Positions 7,507-16,128 are shown, counted from the stretch's first letter. The stretch: DNA of 43,378 nt from JAZQNC01 sp045536155 (GCA_045536155.1 JAZSMZ010000067.1:1-43378); one strand, 5' to 3'. The notes: generated by a model not told the origin, from the sequence alone. Made by a program: numbers and translations.

Positions 7507-8439
7507 TTAAAACTCTTTTAAAAACCACATTTTGTCGGCATTGGGCTCTATTTCATAAGTTTTGCCGTCAAGGATAAGTTTATACGAGTAGAGAGACTGA
7601 TATTTATATCCGCGGCGCTTGTCGTCGCGATTTACGCCGTATTTGCCGTCGCCGAGCAGCGGATGACCGATCGACGCCATGTGAGCGCGGATCTGGTGAG
7701 TGCGTCCAGTTTCAAGCTCTACCTCGAGAAGGGAAAGATCACCCTTTTCGGCAAGCACTTTATATTTTGTGATGATGGTCTTGACGTCGCGCATACCGTT
7801 CGGCTTATTTTTGTAAACGGTTACCTGCTTTTCCTCGCTGTCCTTGGTCAGATATCCGACAAGTCGGTCGCTCTTTTTCTCCATCTTACCGTGGACGGCG
7901 CAGAGGTAGAATTTTCTGATCTCGCCATTTTTGATCTTCTCGTTTATTCTTCTGAGAGTGGGCGCGTTCTTTGCCGCGATAACGATTCCGCCTGTATTGC
8001 GGTCGATACGGTTGCAAAGTGCGGGAGAAAAGCTGTTTTCGGCATCGGGATCGTACTCGCCCTTGCGGTAAAGGTAAGCCTTGACGTGCTCGATAAGAGT
8101 GTCGGCAACCTCTCCGTCCTCGCCGCTGTGCGCGAGCACACCGGGCTTTTTATCAAGCAAAAGGAAGTTTTCGTTCTCGTATACTATATCGATCTTCGGC
8201 ACTATTACCTTGCAGGCATCGTCCTTATTTTCCGAGAAGAATTCCTCCGCAATAAAAAGCTGAACCGTATCGCCGACACAAAGCATCTGCGATATCTCGG
8301 CACGCTTGCGGTTGACCTTTATCTTTTTTATGCGGATAAATTTATACATCAGCGCCTTCGGAAGAAGGGGGATCGCTTTTGAAAGAAATTTGTCAAGGCG
8401 CTGGCCCGCATCGTTTGAATTTATTTCTAAAATTCTCAT
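7507..8439 (-). CDS. RluA-family 23S rRNA pseudouridine synthase
   Basis: 310 residues. An N-terminal S4 RNA-binding domain (about 10-70, QRLDKFLSK and KKIKVNRKRAE) is followed by the catalytic domain with NRIDRNTGGIVIAAK, whose Asp is the conserved nucleophile. Further family marks are ELETGRTHQIRAHMA and GHPLLGDGKYG. It isomerises uridines in 23S rRNA; whether the target is the RluC or the RluD sites cannot be told. It lies 18 bp after rsmI in the same operon. The ribosome site is weak, which fits translational coupling. Confidence 0.92.
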   Translation of the reverse strand: MRILEINSNDAGQRLDKFLSKAIPLLPKALMYKFIRIKKIKVNRKRAEISQMLCVGDTVQLFIAEEFFSENKDDACKVIVPKIDIVYENENFLLLDKKPGVLAHSGEDGEVADTLIEHVKAYLYRKGEYDPDAENSFSPALCNRIDRNTGGIVIAAKNAPTLRRINEKIKNGEIRKFYLCAVHGKMEKKSDRLVGYLTKDSEEKQVTVYKNKPNGMRDVKTIITKYKVLAEKGDLSLLEVELETGRTHQIRAHMASIGHPLLGDGKYGVNRDDKRRGYKYQSLYSYKLILDGKTYEIEPNADKMWFLKEF

Positions 8440-8457
8440 CTTATTTTTCCATTCGTG

Positions 8458-9324
8458 TCAGTTTTCTGCCTTTTTTTCGAGCATATAGCTGTAGACTGCG
8501 TTTTTCGAAAGTCCGCGATCGCGGGCGACCGCCTTGACCGATGCCATTCTTTCCATACCCGAATTAAGGTAGAACTCGACGTGCTCTTCTATACTCATGT
8601 CCTCCCAAAAGCCCTTTTCCTCGCCCGCTCCTTCAATTACGATGACGTATTCACCGCGGCTCTCGCGATTTTCAAAGAGCTCGACCGCTTCTTCGACGGT
8701 TCCGCGCCATACCTCCTCATTGAGCTTTGTCAGCTCGCGGCAGAGGGCGATGCGGCGGTGAGGCATGGCCTCGTGCATGAGCGATACCGTTTTCTTTATC
8801 TCGTGGGGAGATTCGTACATTATAACAGTGCGCTTTTCCTTTGCCAGATTGGCAAAGAATTCGCGTTTGGCATTGGTGTTTCCCTCGGGGAATCCCTCAA
8901 AAACAAATCTTCTGGTATCGAAACCCGAAAGGGTGAGTGCGCATATCGCCGCGCAGGCACCGGGGACCGATGTCACGTTGATGCCGTTTTCTATGCAGAG
9001 GCGTGTAATATCTGCACCCGGATCGCTGATGCAGGGAGTGCCGGCATCGGTGACGAGGGCGCACGATTCGCCGTCGAGCAGACGCGATGCGATCTTCGCT
9101 CCGCACTCGCGCTTGTTGTGCTCGTGATATATCACCATCGGCTTTGATACTCCGATAGCCGACAAAAGCTTGGCGCTGACGCGGGTATCCTCGGCCGCGA
9201 TAAAATCAACTCCGGCGAGTATCTTCTCACCTCGGTATGAAAGATCGGACAGATTTCCGATCGGGGTGGCAACGAGATAGAGTGTACCGCCTTCTATTTT
9301 ATTCTTTTCTTTAACGTCGTTCAT
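8458..9324 (-). CDS. rsmI: 16S rRNA 2'-O-ribose C1402 methyltransferase
   Basis: 288 residues, typical length. The SAM-binding tetrapyrrole-methylase fold is marked by LYLVATPIGNLSDLSYR at the start, AAEDTRVSAKLL, ALVTDAGTPCISDPGA and SVPGACAAICALTLSG. It methylates the ribose of C1402 in 16S rRNA. CGGAG lies six bases before the ATG. It follows the tRNA1(Val)-type methyltransferase by 32 bp; the same pair is neighbouring in Bacillus (yabB and yabC), which supports both calls. Confidence 0.96.
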   Translation of the reverse strand: MNDVKEKNKIEGGTLYLVATPIGNLSDLSYRGEKILAGVDFIAAEDTRVSAKLLSAIGVSKPMVIYHEHNKRECGAKIASRLLDGESCALVTDAGTPCISDPGADITRLCIENGINVTSVPGACAAICALTLSGFDTRRFVFEGFPEGNTNAKREFFANLAKEKRTVIMYESPHEIKKTVSLMHEAMPHRRIALCRELTKLNEEVWRGTVEEAVELFENRESRGEYVIVIEGAGEEKGFWEDMSIEEHVEFYLNSGMERMASVKAVARDRGLSKNAVYSYMLEKKAEN

Positions 9325-9356
9325 TTTTATCTCCGAAATTTCAGAAAAATATATTT

Positions 9357-10097
9357 TTATAAATCAAGCTTACCGCTTTCGTATATTTTCTTTGCATCAT
9401 CCGACATCTCTCCGCCGAGATTCAAAAACAGCGGTCTCGGTACGATAAGCGAGGGTGCGGCGCCTTTTTTTGCCGATACAAGAAGGAGCGAGGGAGCGTG
9501 ATTTTCATCGGCACATACGAAGATCAGCTTTTTGGGCTCAAGCTTATTTTCTCTAAGAGTACAGAGCAGATCGACCATGCGGTCGGGGCGGTAAACAACG
9601 TAAAAATCGCCGCCGTCGCTTAGACATCTTGATGCGCATTCGCAAAAATCGTATATTCCGCCGTTGCGCTCGCGTCGGGCGATATCACGTCCGTCGTCGT
9701 CGCTTGATTTGCCGCTCCCCGTCTTCATATACGGCGGATTGGCAAACACGATGTCGCATTCAATCTTCACGTCACGCAGATCGGCTAAAACAGGCTCGAC
9801 GATACCGTCAAGCGAATTAAGACGGGCATTCCGTCCGATTATATCGGCAAATTTTTGCTGTATCTCAACAGCGTAGATCTTCTTAAAATGTCCTCTGGCC
9901 GCCGCAAGCAGAGCGATAACTCCCGTTCCGCTGCCAAGATCGACTGCAACTGCCCCTCTCGGCTTTTTGATAAATGAGGCCAGCAAGAGAGCATCACTGC
10001 CGAAGGTGAGTCCGCCTTTTTTCTGTATCAGTTTTAAATTGTCGTTGATCTCGGTAAGCGTTTCGTCGCTTAACAGTTCAAAAAGCTTTTCATCCAT
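9357..10097 (-). CDS. TrmN6/YabB-like tRNA1(Val) adenine-N6 methyltransferase
   Basis: 246 residues. Class I SAM methyltransferase: motif I is VDLGSGTGVIALLAA (about residue 52), and the N6-adenine catalytic motif NPPY lies in IVFANPPYMKTG (about 119). Enzymes of this group methylate A37 of tRNA1(Val) in E. coli; the target in Clostridia is not certain. It is the first gene of the operon with rsmI, the pseudouridine synthase and lnt. No strong ribosome site is visible before the ATG at 10097. Confidence 0.88.
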   Translation of the reverse strand: MDEKLFELLSDETLTEINDNLKLIQKKGGLTFGSDALLLASFIKKPRGAVAVDLGSGTGVIALLAAARGHFKKIYAVEIQQKFADIIGRNARLNSLDGIVEPVLADLRDVKIECDIVFANPPYMKTGSGKSSDDDGRDIARRERNGGIYDFCECASRCLSDGGDFYVVYRPDRMVDLLCTLRENKLEPKKLIFVCADENHAPSLLLVSAKKGAAPSLIVPRPLFLNLGGEMSDDAKKIYESGKLDL

Positions 10098-10136
10098 AAT
10101 CTATGTAAATCTTTTTTGGTTTTATAAAAAATCATT

Positions 10137-10175
10137 TTAAAAAAATTGAGGTCAGAGCATAAAATCCCCGACCTC
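10137..10175 (-). terminator. Terminator of the ferredoxin gene
   Basis: GAGGTC (10148-10153) pairs with GACCTC (10170-10175). Read on the minus strand the stem is followed by a T-rich run. The plus strand also has a short T-run after the stem. Confidence 0.75.
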
Positions 10176-10195
10176 ATTTTTGAAATTGTCTCAAC

Positions 10196-10366
10196 TTATG
10201 CCTGAACAGGAGCGTCAACAGGGCAAGTATCAGCGCAAGCGCCGCAATCGATGCATTCGTCAGCGTTGATAACGTACTTACCGTCTGCCTCGGAAATAGC
10301 GTTTACGGGGCACTCTTCAGCACATGCACCACAAGCGACGCATTCATCAGTAATCTTATATGCCAT
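10196..10366 (-). CDS. 2[4Fe-4S] ferredoxin
   Basis: 56 residues beginning MAYKITDECVACGACAEECP. Two CxxCxxCxxxCP clusters (CVACGACAEECP and CIDCGACADTCP) each bind a 4Fe-4S centre. It is the classic clostridial low-potential electron carrier used by pyruvate:ferredoxin oxidoreductase and hydrogenases. GGAGG lies ten bases before the ATG, a strong promoter sits at 10402-10430 and a terminator follows, so it is a single-gene transcript. Confidence 0.97.
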   Translation of the reverse strand: MAYKITDECVACGACAEECPVNAISEADGKYVINADECIDCGACADTCPVDAPVQA

Positions 10367-10401
10367 GATCAAAATACCTCCATTGGTTTTATTATGGCGT
10401 T

Positions 10402-10430
10402 ATTATATCACAGTTTTTTTCAAAAGTCAA
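10402..10430 (-). promoter_or_regulatory. Ferredoxin promoter
   Basis: Read on the minus strand: TTGACT, 17 bp, TATAAT. This is a near-perfect sigma-A promoter about 35 bp before the start codon, as expected for a highly expressed gene. Confidence 0.85.
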
Positions 10431-10527
10431 ACGATATATGTGAAAAATTGCAAATTTTTTATAAAATTAATGTGCCTCGGACTGCATTTTTATGTGTTTT
10501 TTTAAATATAATTGTCCGAAGGACGCT

Positions 10528-11199
10528 TTATATCTTAACAACGCTGTACTCGCTGCCCGAAACGATGATATGCGCTCTCATCAGTATGCCCATTATTTCG
10601 AACACCTCATGAAGCCTTCTCGTCAGCATAACGTCCTGCGGCTAGGGCTCGGTCGTGCCCGTGAGATGATTGTGAGAGAGAATAAATGACGATGCGCCGT
10701 ATTTTACCGCGATATCCATTATGGTACGGGGTGAAAAATAGACCGCCGACATATCGCCCGAATCGACGTCGACAGTATTGGTCATCTTGCCCTTTTCGTT
10801 GAAAACGAGCATATAGCATCTCTCGCTTTCCTCACCGATGAAAAGCTTTGTCAAAAATTCGCCCGAGCTTTCAATATCCTCGACGTTCTTTTCCGAAAGA
10901 TAGTTCTCAACCGCGAACTTCTTCCACAGCTGAGGTATCATCTTTATCAGCACCGCCGAGCTCTCGCCGATGCCCTTGACGGTGCACAGCTGATCGGTGC
11001 TTGCAGTGAACACGTTTGAAAGCGTGCCGAATTTGTCGAGCAATGCATGAGCGATCTCGTTGGTGTCCCTTCTCGGAATCGAGAAAAAGAGCAGAAGCTC
11101 AAGCACGTTGTGGTCCTCGAAATTGTCGACTCCCTCGTTTAAAAAGCGTTTGCGAAGTCTTTTTCTGTGATTGATGTGAGGATTTATCTTCTCTGCCAT
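10528..11199 (-). pseudogene. radC: radC, interrupted by an in-frame amber codon
   Basis: The frame from ATG 11199 (MAEKINPHINHRKRLRKRFL) carries the RadC N-terminal helix-hairpin-helix region (VKGIGESSAVLIK) and the JAMM/MPN metalloprotease-like domain up to SFILSHNHLTGTTEP, then hits TAG at 10642-10644. Beyond it the same frame continues for 35 codons of normal RadC tail (PQDVMLTRRLHEVFEIMGIL, then HIIVSGSEYSV) to TAA at 10528-10530. The TAG falls exactly on the conserved Ser of the H-x-H-x7-S-x2-D motif, and TCG to TAG is one base change. HNHP is also HNHL. A longer frame with GTG at 11226 would start inside a hairpin, and no good ribosome site is seen for either start. Confidence 0.88.
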
Positions 11200-11207
11200 A
11201 CTAAAAC

Positions 11208-11241
11208 AAATGCACAAATAAATCACTTTATTTGTGCATTT
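11208..11241. repeat. Perfect 15-bp hairpin between nrdR and radC
   Basis: AAATGCACAAATAAA and TTTATTTGTGCATTT pair perfectly around TCAC. On the minus strand it ends nrdR (followed by TTTGTTTTAG, a weak T-run). On the plus strand a longer T-run follows. It is probably a terminator, and it leaves radC without a normal ribosome site. Confidence 0.7.
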
Positions 11242-11269
11242 ATCCTTTTGTTTTTTTAGCTTATATTTT

Positions 11270-11722
11270 TCAGCGCTTGTCTTTAAGCTCCTTGAGCTCC
11301 TTCATGAAGGTATCGACGTCCTTGAACTCGCGATAAACCGAAGCAAAGCGGACGTATGAAACCTCGTCGAGGCTGCGCAGGCGCTCCATAACCATAACAC
11401 CGATCTCGGTGGTGGTATGCTCGGTGGAAAGGGAGTTCGAAAGCTCGCTTTCGATCTCGCCGACAAGCTCGTCGATCTGAGCATCACTGACGGGACGCTT
11501 ATAGCATGCCTTCATAATACCGGTCTTGACCTTGTTGCGGTCGAATATCTCGTGTGTACCGTCCTTTTTGGTGACGATTACCGGTACGGTGTCAATAATT
11601 TCATATGTAGTATATCTCTTTTTGCAGGACAGACACTCGCGTCTGCGGCGGATAGACCCGCTGTCGGTCGGTCTGGAATCGATTACCTTGCTTTCCATAT
11701 AACCGCAATTAGGACACCTCAT
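11270..11722 (-). CDS. nrdR: Transcriptional repressor NrdR
   Basis: 150 residues, the usual length. The N-terminal zinc ribbon uses C3, C6, C30 and C33 (MRCPNCGYMESKVIDSR, then RRECLSCKKRYTTYE), and an ATP-cone domain spans about 48-140. NrdR represses ribonucleotide reductase genes according to ATP/dATP level. AGGAGGT-like sequence (CGGAGGT) precedes the ATG and a TTTACA-17-TATAAT promoter lies upstream. No ribonucleotide reductase gene is nearby, so it acts in trans. Confidence 0.97.
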   Translation of the reverse strand: MRCPNCGYMESKVIDSRPTDSGSIRRRRECLSCKKRYTTYEIIDTVPVIVTKKDGTHEIFDRNKVKTGIMKACYKRPVSDAQIDELVGEIESELSNSLSTEHTTTEIGVMVMERLRSLDEVSYVRFASVYREFKDVDTFMKELKELKDKR

Positions 11723-11788
11723 GCTTACCTCCGAGTGATAAAATGCTGTATTTTTGTCGCTTTAATGTATTACAATGATGCATATATT

Positions 11789-11817
11789 ATTATAACACAG
11801 TATAAATATTTTGTAAA
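11789..11817 (-). promoter_or_regulatory. nrdR promoter
   Basis: Read on the minus strand: TTTACA, 17 bp, TATAAT. I saw no convincing NrdR box overlapping it. The 325-bp gap between nrdR and the acyl synthetase holds this promoter and the divergent one at 12012; the rest (about 11818-12011) is AT-rich with nothing else I can identify. Confidence 0.75.
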
Positions 11818-12011
11818 GTACATAAGCAAAATTATCTCATAAAAAATTGCTTTTTTGTACTTGTAACGGCATCAATTATTGTAAGTTTTCGCTGTTTTGT
11901 CTTATAAATATGCAGTCTAAATCACTTAGTTTACAATACCACATAGGTGCTTTTTTTAGTGTATTTGACCGATTTTTCTTGCTAAAACAGCCCTTTTTAA
12001 TAAATATCGCC

Positions 12012-12040
12012 TTGACAAGTGATTTGCTATTATGTATAAT
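12012..12040 (+). promoter_or_regulatory. Consensus promoter placed for a leaderless mRNA
   Basis: TTGACA (12012-12017), 17 bp, TATAAT (12035-12040): an exact consensus. The ATG of the next gene begins at 12048, seven bases after the -10 box, so the predicted transcription start falls on or next to the start codon. Confidence 0.8.
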
Positions 12041-12047
12041 TTATTGT

Positions 12048-13808
12048 ATGAATAATTTATTTTCTCGCGTACAAGATTTTAAAGACAAACACATCAAACA
12101 TGAGAAGTCTGTCAAGAAAGAAATTGAGGCCAAACGTCATCCTGCAATAATGAAGAATATACGCGATATTCTTTCAACCAGCGCTGATATGTTTGGCGAC
12201 CATCCTCTTTATATATTCAAGAGAGACGGTCAGGAGAACAGGGTTACCTATCGCGAATTCCGTGACATGGTAAACTATGTAGGCACCGGCTTTTCCGCCT
12301 ATGGACTCATGGGCAAAACCGTTGCGGTCATTGGCGATTGCTGCCCCGAGTATCTGGCTGCATATCATGCTGCCGTTGCGGGCAACGGTGTAATTGTTCC
12401 CATCGACCACGATCTTTCCGAAGAGGCCATCGTCGGATTCCTCAATTGGTCTGAGGCCGAAGCTCTCGTTTATACCGAGGCTTTCAACGGCAAGCTTCTT
12501 AAATTGGCAGATCAGCTTACCACAGTTAAATATTTCATACCCGTACACGGCGAAACACAGGAAGGAGATAATATCCTTCCCATGTCAAAGCTTATCAAAA
12601 GCGGACGTCACGCACTCAAAAACGGTGACCGCAGCTTTATCGATTGCAAGCCCATTATGGAAAAGATGTCAGTTCTTCTCTTCACATCGGGTACAACCGG
12701 CACAAGCAAAGGCGTTATGCTTTCGCACCGCAACTTAATTGCTGCTATAAACGCGTCTGTTCAGTCTACCGAATACGATGATGACGATGTTCTGGTCGAC
12801 CTTCTCCCTCTGCATCATTCTTACGAAATGACCTGCAGTCAGCTTTCGGCATCCGCCTGCGGAATGACTATCTATGTCAATGACGGTTTGAAAAACACAA
12901 TGCGTTCGATCAATGCAGCCAAGCCCACACTTTTGGTTGTCGTTCCCCTTTATATTGAAACAATGCGCAAGCGCATCTGGAACGAGATTGACAAAAAGGG
13001 CTTGCGCAAAAAGGTTGAGCTTGCAATGAAGCTCAGCGATACTGCCATGGCTGTCGGACTTGATCTGCGCGATAAAATATTTGCCCAGATCCGCAACTCG
13101 CTCGGAGGCAATCTCCGTTCGATCGTTTGCGGCGGTGCGCCTCTTGATCCCGATCTGGTCCGTGAATTTGACCGTTTCGGCATCGCTATCTTCGAGGGAT
13201 ACGGAATTACCGAATGCGCTCCCCTTGTTGCGTTCAACCGCGCAGGAAAGCGCCGTCCCGGATCTGTCGGTCAGCCCGTTTACGGATGTATGGTCCGCAT
13301 CGACAACGGCGGCGGAAACGAGCCCGGCGAAATACTTGTCAAGGGCGATAACGTCATGATGGGTTATTACAAAAACGAAGAAGCCACCCGCGAAGTGTTT
13401 ACCGAGGATGGCTGGTTCAGAACGGGCGACATCGGATACATTGACAGCGACAACTATGTTTATATAACCGGACGCAAAAAGAATGTTATCATTCTTTCGA
13501 ATGGTAAAAACGTCTTCCCCGAGGAGCTTGAAGAGCATCTTTCCCGCGAGGAAATCGTTTTGGAAACTGTTGTTGTTGCCCGCAAAAAGTATCAAAGTGA
13601 AGATATCGTTATAACCGCGATCATCTATCCCGATCCTGAGCTTACCAAGGGCATGACAAGTGAAGAGGAATTTGCAGCCGTTAAAGAGGCGGTAAACAGG
13701 GTTAACAAAAAGCTCCCCGTTTACAAGCAGATCCACGATATTGAGATTCGCGACACCGAGTTTGAAAAGACCACCACCAAGAAGATAAAGCGTTTTCTTG
13801 TTAAATAA
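12048..13808 (+). CDS. AMP-forming acyl-CoA/acyl-ACP synthetase
   Basis: 586 residues of the ANL superfamily. Visible core motifs: LLFTSGTTGTSKGVMLSHRN (ATP phosphate-binding loop), YGITECAP (A5), DGWFRTGDIGYID (A7), TGRKKNVIILSNGKNVFPEE (A8 hinge) and the C-terminal catalytic Lys region EKTTTKKIKRF. The enzyme adenylates a fatty or other carboxylic acid and passes it to a thiol. An acyl carrier protein gene follows 30 bp later, so ACP is a likely acceptor. ATG 12048 was chosen because the consensus promoter ends seven bases before it; the frame is open upstream to 11847 but that part overlaps the promoter. There is no ribosome site, so a leaderless start is implied. Confidence 0.93.
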   Translation: MNNLFSRVQDFKDKHIKHEKSVKKEIEAKRHPAIMKNIRDILSTSADMFGDHPLYIFKRDGQENRVTYREFRDMVNYVGTGFSAYGLMGKTVAVIGDCCPEYLAAYHAAVAGNGVIVPIDHDLSEEAIVGFLNWSEAEALVYTEAFNGKLLKLADQLTTVKYFIPVHGETQEGDNILPMSKLIKSGRHALKNGDRSFIDCKPIMEKMSVLLFTSGTTGTSKGVMLSHRNLIAAINASVQSTEYDDDDVLVDLLPLHHSYEMTCSQLSASACGMTIYVNDGLKNTMRSINAAKPTLLVVVPLYIETMRKRIWNEIDKKGLRKKVELAMKLSDTAMAVGLDLRDKIFAQIRNSLGGNLRSIVCGGAPLDPDLVREFDRFGIAIFEGYGITECAPLVAFNRAGKRRPGSVGQPVYGCMVRIDNGGGNEPGEILVKGDNVMMGYYKNEEATREVFTEDGWFRTGDIGYIDSDNYVYITGRKKNVIILSNGKNVFPEELEEHLSREEIVLETVVVARKKYQSEDIVITAIIYPDPELTKGMTSEEEFAAVKEAVNRVNKKLPVYKQIHDIEIRDTEFEKTTTKKIKRFLVK

Positions 13809-13838
13809 AAAACATTAATTTTTTCGGAGGATATCACC

Positions 13839-14069
13839 GTGTTTGAAAAGGTTAAAGAGATTTTGATTGAGGACCTTCAGTTGTCCGAAAGCGATATCAA
13901 AATGGAAGCTGAATTAATTTCCGATCTCGGCATCAATTCTCTCGAGCTCGCCGACCTCATTTTGATGTGCGAGGAAAAATTCAATATCGAGATCAAGGAT
14001 GACGACATCCACAAGTTCATCACCGTCGGTGACGTTGTCAACTACCTTACCGAGGTTTGCGCAAAATAA
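13839..14069 (+). CDS. Acyl carrier protein
   Basis: 76 residues, acidic. The phosphopantetheine attachment site is S34 in SDLGINSLELADL; the usual fatty-acid-synthase ACP has DSL, and NSL here hints at a specialised carrier. The start is GTG 13839, eight bases after CGGAGG. It is co-transcribed with the upstream acyl synthetase, which would load it. No other fatty-acid or polyketide genes lie beside it. Confidence 0.95.
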   Translation: MFEKVKEILIEDLQLSESDIKMEAELISDLGINSLELADLILMCEEKFNIEIKDDDIHKFITVGDVVNYLTEVCAK

Positions 14070-14084
14070 TTTTTACGACATATC

Positions 14085-14128
14085 ATTCGCTGTAATTATA
14101 TTGGATAACTGATATTTTTACAGCGAAT
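14085..14128. repeat. Inverted repeat after the ACP gene
   Basis: ATTCGCTGTAA (14085-14095) and TTACAGCGAAT (14118-14128) are perfect complements with a 22-nt loop. No T-run follows, so it may stabilise the mRNA 3' end or act as a weak terminator. Confidence 0.45.
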
Positions 14129-14197
14129 TATCTCGTTATTTTGCACTTTTTGTAACTCAACAAAAAAATTGGCAGTATTGGAGGAAAAGCGTTTATT

Positions 14198-14875
14198 ATG
14201 GATTTCTTTGCAAAATTCAGTATAGCTCTCGCCGTCATTTGTGCGGCAGTGCTTCTTGTCTGGCTCTTTTTCATAATCAAGCGCATGATCACCTCGAATA
14301 TGCTGCTTAATATGCCCGACCGAAGCGAAAAGACAGTTTTGAAGCTGCTTACCGTAAATTACAAATCGGACAAGCTTTTAAAGAACGTCGTATTTCCCTT
14401 CAATCTTTCGCCCGATTCAAAGCTTTTCCGCACCGATGCGATACTTGTAAACCGCGGCGGAATCCTTATCGTGACGATACGCAATATGCACGGCACTATC
14501 GAAAATCCTTTCCACGGCGATTGGAGACAATTTTACAACAACTCTATCATGCAGCTGCGCAACCCGCTCGAGCTCAATGCCGCCTACACCAAGGCGCTCA
14601 ATGCTCATCTGCATCACCGAGACATTGAAAACGTGCCGATAAACTCGATCGTTGTATATATCGACAACAAGACCAAGTTCAAAACGAAGATCTCGCAGAT
14701 CGTTTCCATCGACAGAATGCTCATGTATATTCACGACATGAACAACAATCATTTCCTTTCGATGGCCGAGCAGCGTAAAGTATCGGCGGCCCTTCGTGAT
14801 CTGGCCCGCAAGCCCAAAAAGATGCAAGGTCCCGCTAACTACAGAAGCAACGATCCAAGCAAGCGTCCTCAATAA
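14198..14875 (+). CDS. Membrane-anchored NERD-domain protein
   Basis: 225 residues. One transmembrane helix at about 8-28 is followed by a nuclease-related (NERD) domain at about 45-165, with RTDAILVNRGGILIVTIRN, HGTIENPFHGDWRQFY and INSIVVYIDNKTKFK typical of that fold. The tail (about 195-225) is basic and Pro/Asn-rich. NERD proteins are mostly uncharacterised; a nucleic-acid role is assumed from the fold only. GGAGG precedes the ATG. It may share the transcript of the acyl synthetase and ACP. Confidence 0.8.
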   Translation: MDFFAKFSIALAVICAAVLLVWLFFIIKRMITSNMLLNMPDRSEKTVLKLLTVNYKSDKLLKNVVFPFNLSPDSKLFRTDAILVNRGGILIVTIRNMHGTIENPFHGDWRQFYNNSIMQLRNPLELNAAYTKALNAHLHHRDIENVPINSIVVYIDNKTKFKTKISQIVSIDRMLMYIHDMNNNHFLSMAEQRKVSAALRDLARKPKKMQGPANYRSNDPSKRPQ

Positions 14876-14888
14876 CAAAAAAACAAAA

Positions 14889-14917
14889 GGAGGCATCGAA
14901 TCGATGCCTCCGATTTT
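14889..14917. terminator. Bidirectional terminator
   Basis: The palindrome GGAGGCATCGA/TCGATGCCTCC is followed by T residues on the plus strand and T-rich sequence on the minus strand. It separates the convergent NERD and CofE-like genes. Confidence 0.85.
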
Positions 14918-14925
14918 TATGCATT

Positions 14926-16128
14926 TTAGTCAGCAGCGTAGTTGGTGAAGTAACGCTGAATGAGAATGATGGGTGTTCCCTTGTCGCCGCTGCCAGAGGT
15001 GAGGTCACAAAGCGAACCGATAAGGTCGGTGAGTCGACGGGGAGTAGTTCCCTGAGTTGCCATTGTACCCTTGAGGTCGGCCTCTTTATTCTTGATGGAG
15101 TTCTTGATTGCCTCCTTGAGGTCTTCGCCGCTGAGATCAGCGAAATCGTTATCCGCAAGATATTTGAGCTTGAGCTCGTTGGGTGTGCCCTCAAGTCCCT
15201 TGGTGTATGCGGGAGAAACTACCGGGTCGGCAAGCTCCCAGATCTTACCTACGGGATCCTTGAATGCGCCGTCGCCGTATACCATTACCTCGAAACGCTT
15301 GCCGGTCTTTTCGTAAAGTCCTGCAGCAACGGCTGCAACGAACTCCTCGCAGTCGCGGGGGAAGAGCTTAACGGTGGTCTCGGTTGCCTTATTCGAGCCG
15401 AGCAGACCGTACGATGCATTGAATCCGCTACCGTTGACGGGTGCGGTCATAATGTCGTCGAGGCAAAGCACCTTGGCTCCTGCCTTTTCGAGTATGCGCT
15501 TCGAGCGTGCGCGGGTGTGGATATCACAGCAGAGCACGTTGTTTGTATAGTTAAGAATGGTCTTTACGTTGTTAGCGAAAATAACCTCAACATCGCATCC
15601 CTCGCCTCTGATAAGCGAAGAATAGTACTCAACGTAGTCAACGCCGGTAAAGGTGTGCTCTACACGTCCGAAAAGCTTACGGAACTGCTCTTCGGTGAGA
15701 ACGTCGGACCAGGGATTGACGTTTGCGTCATCAAGCTGATCAAGAGAGATAAGATGGTTACCAACCTCATCGGAAGGATAGCTGAGCATGAGGGTGATCT
15801 TTTTTACACCTCTTGCGATACCGCGAAGGCAGATCGCAAAGCGGTTACGGCTGAGTATGGGGAATACAACACCGATCTCGCCCTCCGGGAATTTTGCCTT
15901 AACGTCGGCCGCAATGTCGTCAACCGATACGTAGTTTCCCTGTGCGCGTGCAACAACCGCCTCTGTTACCGCAACAATATCACGGTCCTCAAACTGAATT
16001 CCGTCGAGTCTGTTTGCGTCCAATACAGATTCAACAACTATATTCGCCAGATTGTCGCCCTCTCTTATAATGGGAGCTCTGATTCCGCGGGATATAGTAC
16101 CGACAGCTGTCTTTTTATTTTCCTCCAT
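14926..16128 (-). CDS. CofE-like (coenzyme F420-0:L-glutamate ligase family) protein
   Basis: 400 residues from ATG 16128, with GGAGG eight bases upstream; a TTG five codons earlier overlaps that ribosome site. The N-terminal part (GIRAPIIREGDNLANIVVES, then DRDIVAVTEAVVARAQGNYV) matches the CofE/FbiB ligase fold. The body is longer than archaeal CofE (about 250 residues), with an extra C-terminal portion from about 250 to 395. CofE adds glutamate to F420-0; no other F420 gene lies nearby, and the clostridial homologues have no proven role, so the substrate is open. Confidence 0.75.
   Translation of the reverse strand: MEENKKTAVGTISRGIRAPIIREGDNLANIVVESVLDANRLDGIQFEDRDIVAVTEAVVARAQGNYVSVDDIAADVKAKFPEGEIGVVFPILSRNRFAICLRGIARGVKKITLMLSYPSDEVGNHLISLDQLDDANVNPWSDVLTEEQFRKLFGRVEHTFTGVDYVEYYSSLIRGEGCDVEVIFANNVKTILNYTNNVLCCDIHTRARSKRILEKAGAKVLCLDDIMTAPVNGSGFNASYGLLGSNKATETTVKLFPRDCEEFVAAVAAGLYEKTGKRFEVMVYGDGAFKDPVGKIWELADPVVSPAYTKGLEGTPNELKLKYLADNDFADLSGEDLKEAIKNSIKNKEADLKGTMATQGTTPRRLTDLIGSLCDLTSGSGDKGTPIILIQRYFTNYAAD

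Noticed and set aside
10642..10644. Amber codon in radC as a pyrrolysine or recoding site
   Set aside because: The position is the motif Ser, one base from TCG, and no downstream recoding structure was evident; a nonsense change is simpler.
11760..11820. NrdR box autoregulation at the nrdR promoter
   Set aside because: ACACAGTATAAATA-type sequence there is a poor match to the known box and no second box is visible.
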